In this document: positions 6,724 through 14,735 of the stretch, piece after piece
Position numbering within the stretch: position 1 is the stretch's first letter
How the letters are laid out: every line of letters starts with the position of its first letter
NCBI GenBank assembly: GCA_017938625.1
Contig: JAGBBD010000068.1
Span: forward strand, 1-36,687
DNA length: 36,687 bases
Reading direction: 5' to 3'
From: Oscillospiraceae bacterium
GTDB taxonomy: Bacteria; Bacillota; Clostridia; Oscillospirales; Oscillospiraceae
Notes under the pieces: model-generated
What the model was told of the DNA's origin: nothing
The model's input: only the letters and a program-made list of their open reading frames with translations
Databases searched by the model: none
Translations under genes and position numbers: made by a program

Positions 6724-9260
6724 CCATTTCCCTCCTGCAAGAATGCCCGGATGGCCTGCTCCACCATGTCCACTTCCCGGCGGAAGTTTTCTGCGCTGAT
6801 CCGCTGGGCGCCATGGCCCAGAATGATGATCTGCTCCAGTCCATCGGAGGTGGCCACTCGGACGCGGTGCTTTTTGCCAAGCTCGTGGGTCACGCGCTCA
6901 ATATACATATCGGCAGTTTCCGCTTCCTTGGTGTAGACCACACTGAGGCCGCCGAAGTGCTCGATGGAGCCGGGATTGTTTTTCACCTTGTAGGCGTCAA
7001 AAACCACAATGACCGGGTGCTGACGGAAGCCCTGATAGTTGCGCAGCAGGTCGATCAGACGGGCGCGTGCCATGTCTAAGTTCTCCTGCCCCAGCTTTTT
7101 CAGATCATCCCACGCGAAAATGATGTTGTAGCCGTCCACCAGCAGATACTCGGGGCCCTCCGGCTGAGGCTTTGCTTTATATTTTTTGTCCTGCAGTTCA
7201 TGTCTGGCAGGCTTGAAAGCGGTGCGCTGATCGGTCTTGATAGGGCCGTAGGTGCGCTCAAAGATCTGCAGCAGCTCCTTGTCTGTGGCGACCATGGAGC
7301 AGTATTCCCGGGCAAGATCGCGCATGGGCGGCTCGTCCTTTTCTTCTTCCAGACACGACGGCAGATGCATATGGTTTTTGACCTCGTTCCACCTGACGGT
7401 GTAGCCTGCGCCGTGGGAGCAGAACACGCTGTCCGGGGTATTTTCCAGATCGGCTTCCGGGTCGTAAGCAAATTCCGCCACGATCTTCTCTTGATCCTTG
7501 CAGGGGGCGTAGCCCTTGAGAGAGCAGGAGAATCTGCCCAGACCTCTTGTGTAGGATACCACCTGCTGGGGGTATTCCTCCATGGCAGATACAGGCGCAG
7601 AGCCTGTGAGCACCGCAAACTCGCCCACGGTCTCGGGAGGATCAAACTGAGCACCCATCTGGTCAAGATCCGTCATGGCACGGCCCACATTCCCTTGGGG
7701 CACTTCCAGACGGAAGCTGTACCAAGGCTCCAAGAGAATGCTTTTGGCATGCATCAGACCGTGACGCACGGCCCGGTAGGTGCTCTGGCGGAAGTCGCCG
7801 CCCTCCGTGTGCTTCAGGTGGGCCTTGCCGGACATAAGGGTGATGGTCATATCGGTGATGGGAGAGCCTGTCAGCACACCGAGGTGCTGCTTTTCAGACA
7901 GATGTCCCATAATAAGCCGCTGCCAGTTTCTGTCCAAATCATCCTGATGACAGGCAGAGCGGAATACCAGTCCCGTGCCTGCAGGTGCAGGCTCCAAAAG
8001 CAGATGGACTTCCGCGTAGTGGCGCAGAGGCTCATAGTGCCCTACGCCTTCGGCGGCAGAGGCGATGGTCTCTTTATACAAAATGCTCCCCTGAGAGAAG
8101 GTAACGGCCAGGTCAAAGCGATCGAGCAGAGTCTGCTGCAGGATCTCCAATTGCACTGGGCCCATGAGCCGCACACGGATCTGCTGCAGATGGCTGTTCC
8201 AGTCCACATGCAGCTGGGGATCTTCCTCCTCCAGCTGACGAAGCTGCAAAAGCGCCTTCTGCACATCGCAGCCCTCCGGCAGGATCAGACGGTAGGTGAG
8301 CACCGGCTCCAGCACAGGGGGCTGGCCCTGCTGTTCTATGCCAAGTCCCAGACCGGGCATGGTCCGCGTCAGACCGGACACTGCCACCACATCGCCGGGG
8401 AGGGCTTCATCTGCGGCTGTAAACTTAGCCCCGGAGTAGACACGCAGCTGGGTCACTTTTTCTTCCCAACCGTCGCCGGTGAGGACTTCGCGCACCTTCA
8501 GCCGCCCGGAGGTGACCTTCAGATGGGTCAGACGGACGCCCTGTTCATCCCGGGAGATCTTAAAGACCTTTGCACCGAAGGCATCCGTTCCTTCGCAGAC
8601 CGGGATATAGTGATCCAGCGCCTGCATAAAATCTTCCACGCCCTCTAATTTCAGCGCTGCACCAAACCAGCAGGGGAAAAGGGTGCCTGCATGAATGGCA
8701 GCTTTGACAGCCTCATCCGATACATCGCCTGTTTCCAGAAATTCTTCCAGCAGCTGCTCACTGCCCATGGCAAGGGTCTCCTTGTCGGGATCGGAAAGCT
8801 CGGCGAAGGTACCGCCCAGATCACGGCGCAGCTCGTGGAGGATCTCCTGCTTTTCTCTGCCGGGCAGATCCATTTTATTGATAAACACAAAGGTGGGAAT
8901 GTTCCGCTGACGCAGCAGCCGCCACAGGGTCACTGTGTGGCTCTGGATACCGGCAGGGCCGCTGATGACCACAATGGCGCAGTCCAGCACATCCAGCGTC
9001 CGCTCCATTTCGGCAGAAAAGTCCACATGTCCCGGTGTATCCAGTAAGGTTGCCTGCACATTGGGCAGGGTCAAGATCGCCTGCTTGGAAAAAATGGTGA
9101 TGCCTCGTTTTCGCTCCAAGGCAAAGGTATCCAGAAAGGCATTGCCGTGATCCACCCGCCCGAAGTTTCGAATCGAGCCGGAAATATAGAGCATGGCTTC
9201 GGAAAGAGTGGTCTTTCCTGCATCCACGTGGGCAAAAACGCCGATGACAGATCGTTTCAT
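6720..9260 (-). CDS. EF-G/TetM-like translational GTPase fused to Rae1/YacP-type NYN ribonuclease
   Basis: An 846-residue protein. Residues 1 to about 640 are an EF-G-superfamily GTPase of the ribosomal-protection type: G1 AHVDAGKT (10-17), switch RKRGITIFS, G3 DTPGHVDF, G4 NKMD, then domains II-V. The domain IV loop that in TetM (YSPVST) displaces tetracycline is different here (around KHTEGGDF), so tetracycline resistance is not supported. After a charged linker, residues about 705-846 are a NYN domain very like Bacillus Rae1/YacP: LLVDGYN (Asp709), VVFDA, TKEAETAD, VATSDGLEQ, GHGAQRISA. Rae1 cuts mRNA in the ribosomal A site. The start at 9260 is chosen because aggag lies 6 bases upstream; an ATG at 9275 would put that site inside the gene. 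First gene of a three-gene operon. Confidence 0.88.
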   Translation of the reverse strand: MKRSVIGVFAHVDAGKTTLSEAMLYISGSIRNFGRVDHGNAFLDTFALERKRGITIFSKQAILTLPNVQATLLDTPGHVDFSAEMERTLDVLDCAIVVISGPAGIQSHTVTLWRLLRQRNIPTFVFINKMDLPGREKQEILHELRRDLGGTFAELSDPDKETLAMGSEQLLEEFLETGDVSDEAVKAAIHAGTLFPCWFGAALKLEGVEDFMQALDHYIPVCEGTDAFGAKVFKISRDEQGVRLTHLKVTSGRLKVREVLTGDGWEEKVTQLRVYSGAKFTAADEALPGDVVAVSGLTRTMPGLGLGIEQQGQPPVLEPVLTYRLILPEGCDVQKALLQLRQLEEEDPQLHVDWNSHLQQIRVRLMGPVQLEILQQTLLDRFDLAVTFSQGSILYKETIASAAEGVGHYEPLRHYAEVHLLLEPAPAGTGLVFRSACHQDDLDRNWQRLIMGHLSEKQHLGVLTGSPITDMTITLMSGKAHLKHTEGGDFRQSTYRAVRHGLMHAKSILLEPWYSFRLEVPQGNVGRAMTDLDQMGAQFDPPETVGEFAVLTGSAPVSAMEEYPQQVVSYTRGLGRFSCSLKGYAPCKDQEKIVAEFAYDPEADLENTPDSVFCSHGAGYTVRWNEVKNHMHLPSCLEEEKDEPPMRDLAREYCSMVATDKELLQIFERTYGPIKTDQRTAFKPARHELQDKKYKAKPQPEGPEYLLVDGYNIIFAWDDLKKLGQENLDMARARLIDLLRNYQGFRQHPVIVVFDAYKVKNNPGSIEHFGGLSVVYTKEAETADMYIERVTHELGKKHRVRVATSDGLEQIIILGHGAQRISAENFRREVDMVEQAIRAFLQEGNG

Positions 9261-9289
9261 AGCATTCTCCTGCATTGATTTCTAAGACG

Positions 9290-9318
9290 ATTTTATCATA
9301 CAGCCAATGATTTTTCAA
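9290..9318 (-). promoter_or_regulatory. Putative promoter of the GTPase-nuclease operon
   Basis: On the minus strand TTGAAA (9313-9318) and TAAAAT (9290-9295) are spaced by 17 bp, each with 5 of 6 consensus matches. The -35 box falls in the foot of the terminator hairpin of the upstream SPFH operon. Confidence 0.65.
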
Positions 9319-9353
9319 CAAAAGCCGCCTGTTGACACAGGCGGCTTTTGTTG
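9316..9353 (-). terminator. Intrinsic terminator of the SPFH operon
   Basis: A 16-bp perfect stem (caacaaaagccgcctg with 9338-9353; loop ttgaca) lies just after the stop codon of the RHH gene, with a T-rich descending arm on the minus strand. Confidence 0.85.
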
Positions 9354-9354
9354 C

Positions 9355-9555
9355 TTATTTGATGTCAAATTCCAGGGGTACGTCGATCTCTTCACCGACG
9401 TACTTGCCGTTTTTCTTCCGCTGTCTGACACACTCGGTCAGCAAATACTCGATCTGACCGTTGACAGAACGAAAATCATCCTCTGCCCATGCGGCAATGG
9501 CTGCATACAGCTTTGCGGAAAGCCGCAGGGGAATCTGCTTTTTCTGGTTATCCAT
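9355..9555 (-). CDS. Arc/CopG-like ribbon-helix-helix protein
   Basis: A 66-residue protein. Residues about 6-45 fit an Arc-type ribbon-helix-helix: a beta strand (KQIPLRLSAKLY), a first helix (AAIAAWAEDDF) and a second helix (SVNGQIEYLLTECVRQRK), with the N-terminal strand expected to enter the DNA groove. The remaining 18 residues are acidic and probably extended. Its ATG shares one base with the SPFH stop codon (TGATG), so the two proteins are translationally coupled. Pairing of a small Arc-like protein with an SPFH protein recurs in Clostridia (from memory), but its meaning is not established. It could act as a local regulator or as a partner of the SPFH protein. Confidence 0.75.
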   Translation of the reverse strand: MDNQKKQIPLRLSAKLYAAIAAWAEDDFRSVNGQIEYLLTECVRQRKKNGKYVGEEIDVPLEFDIK

Positions 9556-10568
9556 CAGTACAGGCTGCCGGAATTGACCACAGGCTGGGCATCACGGTTG
9601 CCGCACAGCACGACCAAAAGATTGGATACCATGGCAGCTTTGCGCTCTTCGTCCAGCGTGACCACGTTGTTTTCGCTCAAACGCTCCAATGCCATTTCCA
9701 CCATGCCGACGGCGCCGTCCACGATCATCTTTCTGGCGTCGATGATGGCGCTGGCCTGCTGACGCTGCAGCATGACAGCGGCGATCTCGGGCGCATAAGC
9801 AAGGTAGGTGATGCGCGCTTCCATGATCTCAATGCCGGCAGCGGCGACTTTGCTCTGAATCTCGTCCCGGATGCGCTGGGCAACTACTTCGCTGGAGCCG
9901 CGCAGGCTGCCTTCGTCTGCCTGACCGTCGCCGGTAGTATCTACGTTGGGGGCAACGTCATAAGGATAAATGCGCACGATGTTGCGCACGGCGCTGTCGC
10001 ACTGCAAAGACAGATATTCTTTGTAGTTGTCCACATCAAACACAGCCTTGGCGGTGTCGGTGACGCGCCAGATGACGGCAATGCCGATCTCCACAGGATT
10101 GCCGAGGCAGTCGTTGATCTTCTGTCTGGCATTGTTCAGCGTCATGGCTTTGAGAGAGATCTTCTTATTGACGATCTCCACGCTCTGACCATTGGTATTG
10201 ATGGCGATGCGCTTGACGCCCTCTGCGTTCACATCACCGCTCTGACTCAGCTTGGTCTTGGCGGCAGGGTTGACGGCTACACAGAAGGGGTTTACATAAT
10301 AAAAACCTGCGTCCTTCAAAGTGCCGATGTAGTTGCCGAACAGGGTCAGCACCAGTGCCTCCTGAGGGCCGACCAGCTTCAGTCCCAGAACAGGAATCCA
10401 GCCGATACAGATCCAGATCATACCTACGGCAAACAGCAGCCAGGAATTGGTGGCATCCATGATGACAGCACCCCAGATGGTAGCAGCGATGCCCAGCAGG
10501 TACAGAACGATGATGACAAATACGGCGGCAAGCCCGTTTTTGCGCTTACTCAAAATGATTTCACTCAC
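9555..10568 (-). CDS. SPFH/Band-7 (stomatin-like) membrane protein
   Basis: A 337-residue protein with two adjacent N-terminal membrane segments (about 12-36 and 42-62), then LVGPQEALVLTLFGNYIGTLKDAGFYYVNPF, the usual entry to an SPFH domain. The SPFH core runs to about 250 and includes ISLKAMTLNNARQKINDCLGNPVEIGIAVIWRV and a helical region (AQRIRDEIQSKVAAAGIEIMEARITYLAYAPEIAAVMLQRQQ). SPFH proteins form ring scaffolds in membrane microdomains. The start codon is GTG at 10566-10568, supported by a strong ggaggg six bases upstream and by a near-perfect promoter. An Asp/Gly-rich loop (VDTTGDGQADEG) resembles a calcium-binding loop. First gene of a two-gene operon with an RHH protein. Confidence 0.88.
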   Translation of the reverse strand: MSEIILSKRKNGLAAVFVIIVLYLLGIAATIWGAVIMDATNSWLLFAVGMIWICIGWIPVLGLKLVGPQEALVLTLFGNYIGTLKDAGFYYVNPFCVAVNPAAKTKLSQSGDVNAEGVKRIAINTNGQSVEIVNKKISLKAMTLNNARQKINDCLGNPVEIGIAVIWRVTDTAKAVFDVDNYKEYLSLQCDSAVRNIVRIYPYDVAPNVDTTGDGQADEGSLRGSSEVVAQRIRDEIQSKVAAAGIEIMEARITYLAYAPEIAAVMLQRQQASAIIDARKMIVDGAVGMVEMALERLSENNVVTLDEERKAAMVSNLLVVLCGNRDAQPVVNSGSLY

Positions 10569-10603
10569 AGAAAACCCTCCTTCAATATCTTTGTGATATC
10601 AAA

Positions 10604-10632
10604 ATCATATCATATTTCAAAAAAACTGTCAA
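10604..10632 (-). promoter_or_regulatory. Sigma-A promoter of the SPFH operon
   Basis: On the minus strand a perfect TTGACA (10627-10632) is followed after 17 bp by TATGAT (10604-10609). Confidence 0.82.
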
Positions 10633-10649
10633 CAGAAATTTTTCTCTTA

Positions 10650-10678
10650 TTGACGGAAAGCAGTTTGTGCGGTAAACT
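10650..10678 (+). promoter_or_regulatory. Putative promoter of the lysyl-tRNA synthetase gene
   Basis: TTGACG (10650-10655) and TAAACT (10673-10678) are spaced by 17 bp. The leader to the ATG at 10726 is about 40 bases, with no T-box or other leader structure. Confidence 0.6.
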
Positions 10679-10725
10679 ATCAAATTGAGATAGTGAGATA
10701 GAATGTACTTTTGAGGTGATTTTTT

Positions 10726-12765
10726 ATGCATTGGTCTGAAAAGATCGCAGCGGATATCGTTGCCAGAAGACCCGACAAGGAAGAATACGTCTGCGCCGCA
10801 GGCATCAGTCCTTCCGGCTCTGTTCACATCGGTAATTTCCGCGATGTAGCGACCAGTTATTTTGTAGTCCGCGCTCTGCAGAAGATGGGCAAGAAGGCCC
10901 GTCTGCTGTTCAGCTGGGACGAGTATGACCGCTGCCGCAAGATTCCCGTCAATGTCCGTAATGTGGTGGGAGATGCTTACGATAAGTATATCGGCAGCCC
11001 CTATGTAGACATCCCCGATCCCTGGGGTTGTCATGAGAACTATGCCCAGCACTTCGAGGAAGAGTTCTTCGTTTCCATGGAGAAGTTCGGCATTCCGCTG
11101 GACTGCCGCTATCAGGCTGCCATGTACAGAGAGGGCAAGTACCGTGATGACATTCTGGAAGCCATCCACAAGCGCGGCGAGATCTTCGAGATTCTTGACT
11201 CCTTCAAGACCAAGGACAAGTCTCTGTCTGAGGAAGAACTGAAGGCCCAGCACGATGCCGACAAGGCCAAGTACTATCCTGTGAGCATTTTCTGCGAAGA
11301 GTGCGGCACGGATTTTACCACCATCGATGCTCTGAGTGACGACGAGACCGAAGCCGATTACACCTGTACTCGCTGCGGTCACAAGGCACATTTTGATTTC
11401 AAGACCAACACCAACTGCAAGCTGGGCTGGAAGGTCGACTGGCCCATGCGTTGGCGCTATGAGGGCGTGGACTTTGAACCGGGCGGCAAGGATCATGCTG
11501 CACCTACCGGCTCTTACAACAACGGCAAGGTCATCGCCAAGAAGATCTTTGACTTTGAAGCACCCATCTTCCAGGGCTATGAGTTCATCGGCATCCGCGG
11601 CTCTACGGGCAAGATGTCCGGCTCCACCGGCCTTAATCTGACACCCGATACCCTTTTGAAGCTGTATCAGCCCGAGGTCATTCTGTGGCTGTATTCCAAG
11701 ACCGAGCCTACCCGCGCCTTTGACTTCTGCTTTGATGACGGCATTCTCAAGCAGTACTTTGAGTTTGACCGTATGCTGGATGCCTGCCGCAGCGGCAAGG
11801 CAGACGAGCAGATGCAGGCCGTTATGTATAACTGCACCGTTGGTGATCGTCAGGTCAACACCGTTCCCATGAGCCTGCTGGTGCAGATGGGCTCCGTGGT
11901 GGACTTCAATGTGCCCATGCTGGAGACTGTGTTCGAAAAGATCGGCACGCCCTTCAAGGAAGCCGACTTTGCCGACCGTCTGGAGCGGGCAAAGTTCTGG
12001 CTGGAGCAGTGTGCGCCCGATCAGGTCAACCGTCTGCGTCAGGGCAGAAACTGGGAGGTCTATGAGGCACTCTCGGAGCAGGAAAAGCAGGAGATCGCAG
12101 ATCTGCATGCCTATCTTGCCAAGGGCGGCTATACGCTGGAAGAACTGAACACCGCCATCTATGCCATCCCCGCCAAGGCAAGAGGTCTGGAGCAGGGCAG
12201 CAAGGAACTGAAGGCAGCACAGGGCGAGTTCTTCAAGACGGTCTATAAGCTGCTCATCGACAAGGAACGCGGTCCTCGTCTGTATCTGTTCCTGTATGCC
12301 ATCGAGACCGAACGCTATCTGAAACTGCTGGACTTCTCCACCCCCATGACTGAGGAAGAGGCTAAGAAGCCCGAAGTCGTAGAAGAGGTGGTGGAAGAGA
12401 AGGTCTACGGCGATCCCGATCCCGTGGAGCCTGTGAAGCCTGAGATCGATATCGATTACTTCGGCGGTCTCGATCTGCGTGTGTGCAAGATCGTCAAGGC
12501 ACAGGAAATCCGTAAGAGCGCCAACTGTCTGAAGCTGACGCTGGATGACGGCATCGGTGAGCGTGTGATCGTCTCCTCCATCAAGCACGACTACAAGTGT
12601 GAAGAGCTGGTGGGAAAGAAGATCATCGTGGTGGCAAACCTGAAGCCCCATCGTATCACCGGCGTGACCAGTCAGGGTATGCTGCTGGCAGGTACCAACA
12701 ATGCCTGCGGCTGCAAGGTCATTTTTGTTGACGATATGATCCCCTGCGGCACCCAGATCAAATAA
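10726..12765 (+). CDS. lysK: Class I lysyl-tRNA synthetase with C-terminal tRNA-binding OB domain
   Basis: A 679-residue protein that charges tRNA-Lys. It carries the class I LysRS signatures: HIGN at 34-37 (SPSGSVHIGNF), KMSGS from K296, the family stretch WPMRWRYEGVDFEPGGKDH, and the helical C-terminal region ending with YKLLIDKERGPRLYLFL. Two Cys pairs (C190/C193 and C214/C217) suggest a zinc knuckle. Ordinary LysRS1 ends near residue 545. Here an acidic/Pro linker (VVEEVVEEKVYGDPDPVEPV) leads to about 100 residues of an EMAP-II/Trbp111-like OB fold (DYFGGLDLRVCKIVKAQEI..., GERVIVSSIKHDY, KPHRITGVTSQGMLLAG), the type seen at the C-terminus of MetRS. Class I LysRS is archaeal-type and occurs in only some bacteria. 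Strong codon bias agrees with high expression. Confidence 0.93.
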   Translation: MHWSEKIAADIVARRPDKEEYVCAAGISPSGSVHIGNFRDVATSYFVVRALQKMGKKARLLFSWDEYDRCRKIPVNVRNVVGDAYDKYIGSPYVDIPDPWGCHENYAQHFEEEFFVSMEKFGIPLDCRYQAAMYREGKYRDDILEAIHKRGEIFEILDSFKTKDKSLSEEELKAQHDADKAKYYPVSIFCEECGTDFTTIDALSDDETEADYTCTRCGHKAHFDFKTNTNCKLGWKVDWPMRWRYEGVDFEPGGKDHAAPTGSYNNGKVIAKKIFDFEAPIFQGYEFIGIRGSTGKMSGSTGLNLTPDTLLKLYQPEVILWLYSKTEPTRAFDFCFDDGILKQYFEFDRMLDACRSGKADEQMQAVMYNCTVGDRQVNTVPMSLLVQMGSVVDFNVPMLETVFEKIGTPFKEADFADRLERAKFWLEQCAPDQVNRLRQGRNWEVYEALSEQEKQEIADLHAYLAKGGYTLEELNTAIYAIPAKARGLEQGSKELKAAQGEFFKTVYKLLIDKERGPRLYLFLYAIETERYLKLLDFSTPMTEEEAKKPEVVEEVVEEKVYGDPDPVEPVKPEIDIDYFGGLDLRVCKIVKAQEIRKSANCLKLTLDDGIGERVIVSSIKHDYKCEELVGKKIIVVANLKPHRITGVTSQGMLLAGTNNACGCKVIFVDDMIPCGTQIK

Positions 12766-12767
12766 TC

Positions 12768-12804
12768 AAAAAATGCACTCAGCGGGTCGCTGAGTGCATT
12801 TTTT
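12768..12804 (+). terminator. Intrinsic terminator after lysK
   Basis: A 17-bp stem (aaaaaatgcactcagcg, loop ggt, complement) ends in six T, three bases after the stop codon. Confidence 0.93.
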
Positions 12805-12913
12805 GTAACAACTTACTTTTTACCATGGAATTTGTTAAAAAGGGTCTTGTATTTTAGCAGCTGCGGTGATAAAAATAAGGTGAAGAGTTACGAGTCCGAA
12901 AGGAGATACATAT

Positions 12914-14608
12914 ATGGTAAATATTCCCAGAAATGAGCATCCCAATCCGCAGTTTTTCCGTGAAAACTGGAAAAATCTCAATGGCACATGGGATTTTGAG
13001 ATGGATCAGGGTGTCAGCGGCCACGAGCGTGGTATGGAGGCTTCCGACTATGCTATGAACAGCAAGATCGTGGTGCCCTTCTGTCCCGAAAGCACCCTGT
13101 CCGGCATTGGTCACAAGGATTTTATGAACTGCGTGTGGTACAAGCGTACCATCGAAGTTACCGAAGAGCAGCTGCACGGCAGAGTGGTGCTGCATTTTGG
13201 CGCTGTGGATCATACCGCAACTGTCTATGTCAATGGCAAGGAAGCAGGTCGTCACACCGGCGGTTATGTGTCCTTCGAAATTGACATCACCGACCTTCTG
13301 AAGGCAGGCGAAAACGTGCTGACAGTCCGTGCCCATGACGATGTGCGCAATCCTCTGGTGGCACGCGGTAAGCAGAGTGAAAAGTACTACTCCCACGAGT
13401 GTGACTATACCAGAACTACCGGTATCTGGCAGACTGTCTGGCTGGAGTATAAGCCCTGCGATTTTATCAAAAGCGTCAAGTATTATCCCAACTCCGCTCT
13501 CGGCTCTGTGACCATGGAGGTGCAGCTGAGCGGCTCTCAGACGCTGAAAGCAGAAGTGTTCTACGAAGGCAAGCCCATGGGCAGCAAGCAGTTCGCCTGC
13601 CATACAGGCACGGAAGTGTTCTGCATCGATCTGGCAGAGAAGCATCTGTGGGAGATCGGCAATGGCAGACTCTATGATGTGGTGCTGACCTACGGCGAAG
13701 ACAAGGTCACCAGCTACTTCGGTCTGCGCAGCATCCGAATCGACGGCAGAAAGCTGCTGATCAACGATAAGCCTATTTTCCTGCGCCAGGTGCTGGATCA
13801 GGGCTTCTATCCCGACGGCATCTACACCGCACCCAGCGATGAAGAGCTGAAGAAGGATATCCTGCGTGCCATGGATATGGGCTTCAACGGCGCAAGACTG
13901 CATGAAAAGGTCTTCGAGCCCCGATTCCTGTATCACTGCGACTGCCTCGGTTATATTGTCTGGGGCGAGTTCCCCGACTGGGGCATCGACTACTCCCGTT
14001 CCGATGCCATCACCGGCATTTTGCCGCAGTGGGTGGAGGAAATCAAGCGCGACTTCAACCATCCTGCCATCATTGGCTGGTGCCCCAGCAATGAAGTGTA
14101 TAATCTCAGCTTCCAGCGCACGGTCATTGAAACGCTCTACAGCGTGACCAAGACCATGGATCCCACCAGAATCGCCATCGATGCTTCCGGCGGCTACCAC
14201 ATCAACACCGACATTCTGGATATCCATGACTATGAGCTGCCCCATATCCTCAAGTCTTTCTATGAGCAGTTCTTCAAGTTGGAAGATCCCGATTTCTACA
14301 AAAAGGGCGACTACAAGTACAACGGCAGCCCTGTCTTTATCAGCGAGACCGGCGGTATCGGCTTCTCCGACAAGGAAGATACCTGGGCATATCACGATAT
14401 CCCCAAGACCAAGGAAGCTTTCTTTGAACGCTTTAAGGGCTGCATCGAGGCTCTGCTGTTCAATGAGAATCTGTGCGGCTTCTGCTACACCCAGCTGACC
14501 GACATCGAGCAGGAACGCAACGGTCTTTATACCTACGACCGTGTTCCCAAGCTGGATCCTGCTGAGGTTCGTGCTGTGGTTGCCCAGAAGGCAGCTATGG
14601 AAGAATAA
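12914..14608 (+). CDS. Glycoside hydrolase family 2 enzyme (beta-galactosidase/glucuronidase-like)
   Basis: A 564-residue protein with no signal peptide, so cytoplasmic. The N-terminal GH2 sugar-binding jelly roll (about 10-185) starts with RENWKNLNGTWDFEMD and contains WYKRTIEV, VYVNGKEAGRHTGGY and TTGIWQTVWLEY. A short Ig-like domain (about 186-275) precedes the TIM barrel (about 278-560). The acid/base is predicted to be Glu394 in WCPSNEVYN and the nucleophile Glu478 in FISETGG, both in the expected GH2 positions. It is shorter than LacZ and lacks the C-terminal domains. It stands alone between two terminators, without a transporter, so its substrate (beta-galactoside, glucuronide or other) cannot be fixed. 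The start has a clear aaaggaga site. Confidence 0.88.
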   Translation: MVNIPRNEHPNPQFFRENWKNLNGTWDFEMDQGVSGHERGMEASDYAMNSKIVVPFCPESTLSGIGHKDFMNCVWYKRTIEVTEEQLHGRVVLHFGAVDHTATVYVNGKEAGRHTGGYVSFEIDITDLLKAGENVLTVRAHDDVRNPLVARGKQSEKYYSHECDYTRTTGIWQTVWLEYKPCDFIKSVKYYPNSALGSVTMEVQLSGSQTLKAEVFYEGKPMGSKQFACHTGTEVFCIDLAEKHLWEIGNGRLYDVVLTYGEDKVTSYFGLRSIRIDGRKLLINDKPIFLRQVLDQGFYPDGIYTAPSDEELKKDILRAMDMGFNGARLHEKVFEPRFLYHCDCLGYIVWGEFPDWGIDYSRSDAITGILPQWVEEIKRDFNHPAIIGWCPSNEVYNLSFQRTVIETLYSVTKTMDPTRIAIDASGGYHINTDILDIHDYELPHILKSFYEQFFKLEDPDFYKKGDYKYNGSPVFISETGGIGFSDKEDTWAYHDIPKTKEAFFERFKGCIEALLFNENLCGFCYTQLTDIEQERNGLYTYDRVPKLDPAEVRAVVAQKAAMEE

Positions 14609-14615
14609 GCCTCTC

Positions 14616-14649
14616 AAAAGCTCCGTCCATGTTTGGACGGAGCTTTTTT
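14616..14649 (+). terminator. Intrinsic terminator after the GH2 gene
   Basis: A 14-bp stem (aaaagctccgtcca, loop tgtt, complement) is followed by a run of six T. Confidence 0.93.
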
Positions 14650-14679
14650 GGAAAAAGTATGGCAATGCGCAATAAAGTG

Positions 14680-14688
14680 TGTTATAAT
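14680..14688 (+). promoter_or_regulatory. Putative extended -10 promoter of the second SLH gene
   Basis: TGT directly precedes a perfect TATAAT (14683-14688), the extended -10 form. No good -35 box is seen at 16-18 bp. The ATG is at 14736 after an aaaggag ribosome-binding site. Confidence 0.6.
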
Positions 14689-14735
14689 GCATCCAATGGG
14701 GATGCGTGTCCCCAAATTCAAAGGAGTGAAAAAGA

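Noticed and set aside
6720-9260. Tetracycline resistance gene (tetM/tetW/tetO-like)
   Set aside because: The GTPase part is related, but the domain IV loop that displaces the drug is not conserved and the C-terminus is replaced by a nuclease domain. Calling it a resistance gene is not supported.
10582-12651. Very long open frame antisense to lysyl-tRNA synthetase; similar ones lie antisense to the FAD oxidoreductase (2883-4640), GH2 (12854-14785) and branching enzyme (32400-34478)
   Set aside because: They mirror real genes whose biased codon use avoids TTA, CTA and TCA, which removes stops from the opposite strand. They have no family similarity and no ribosome-binding sites.
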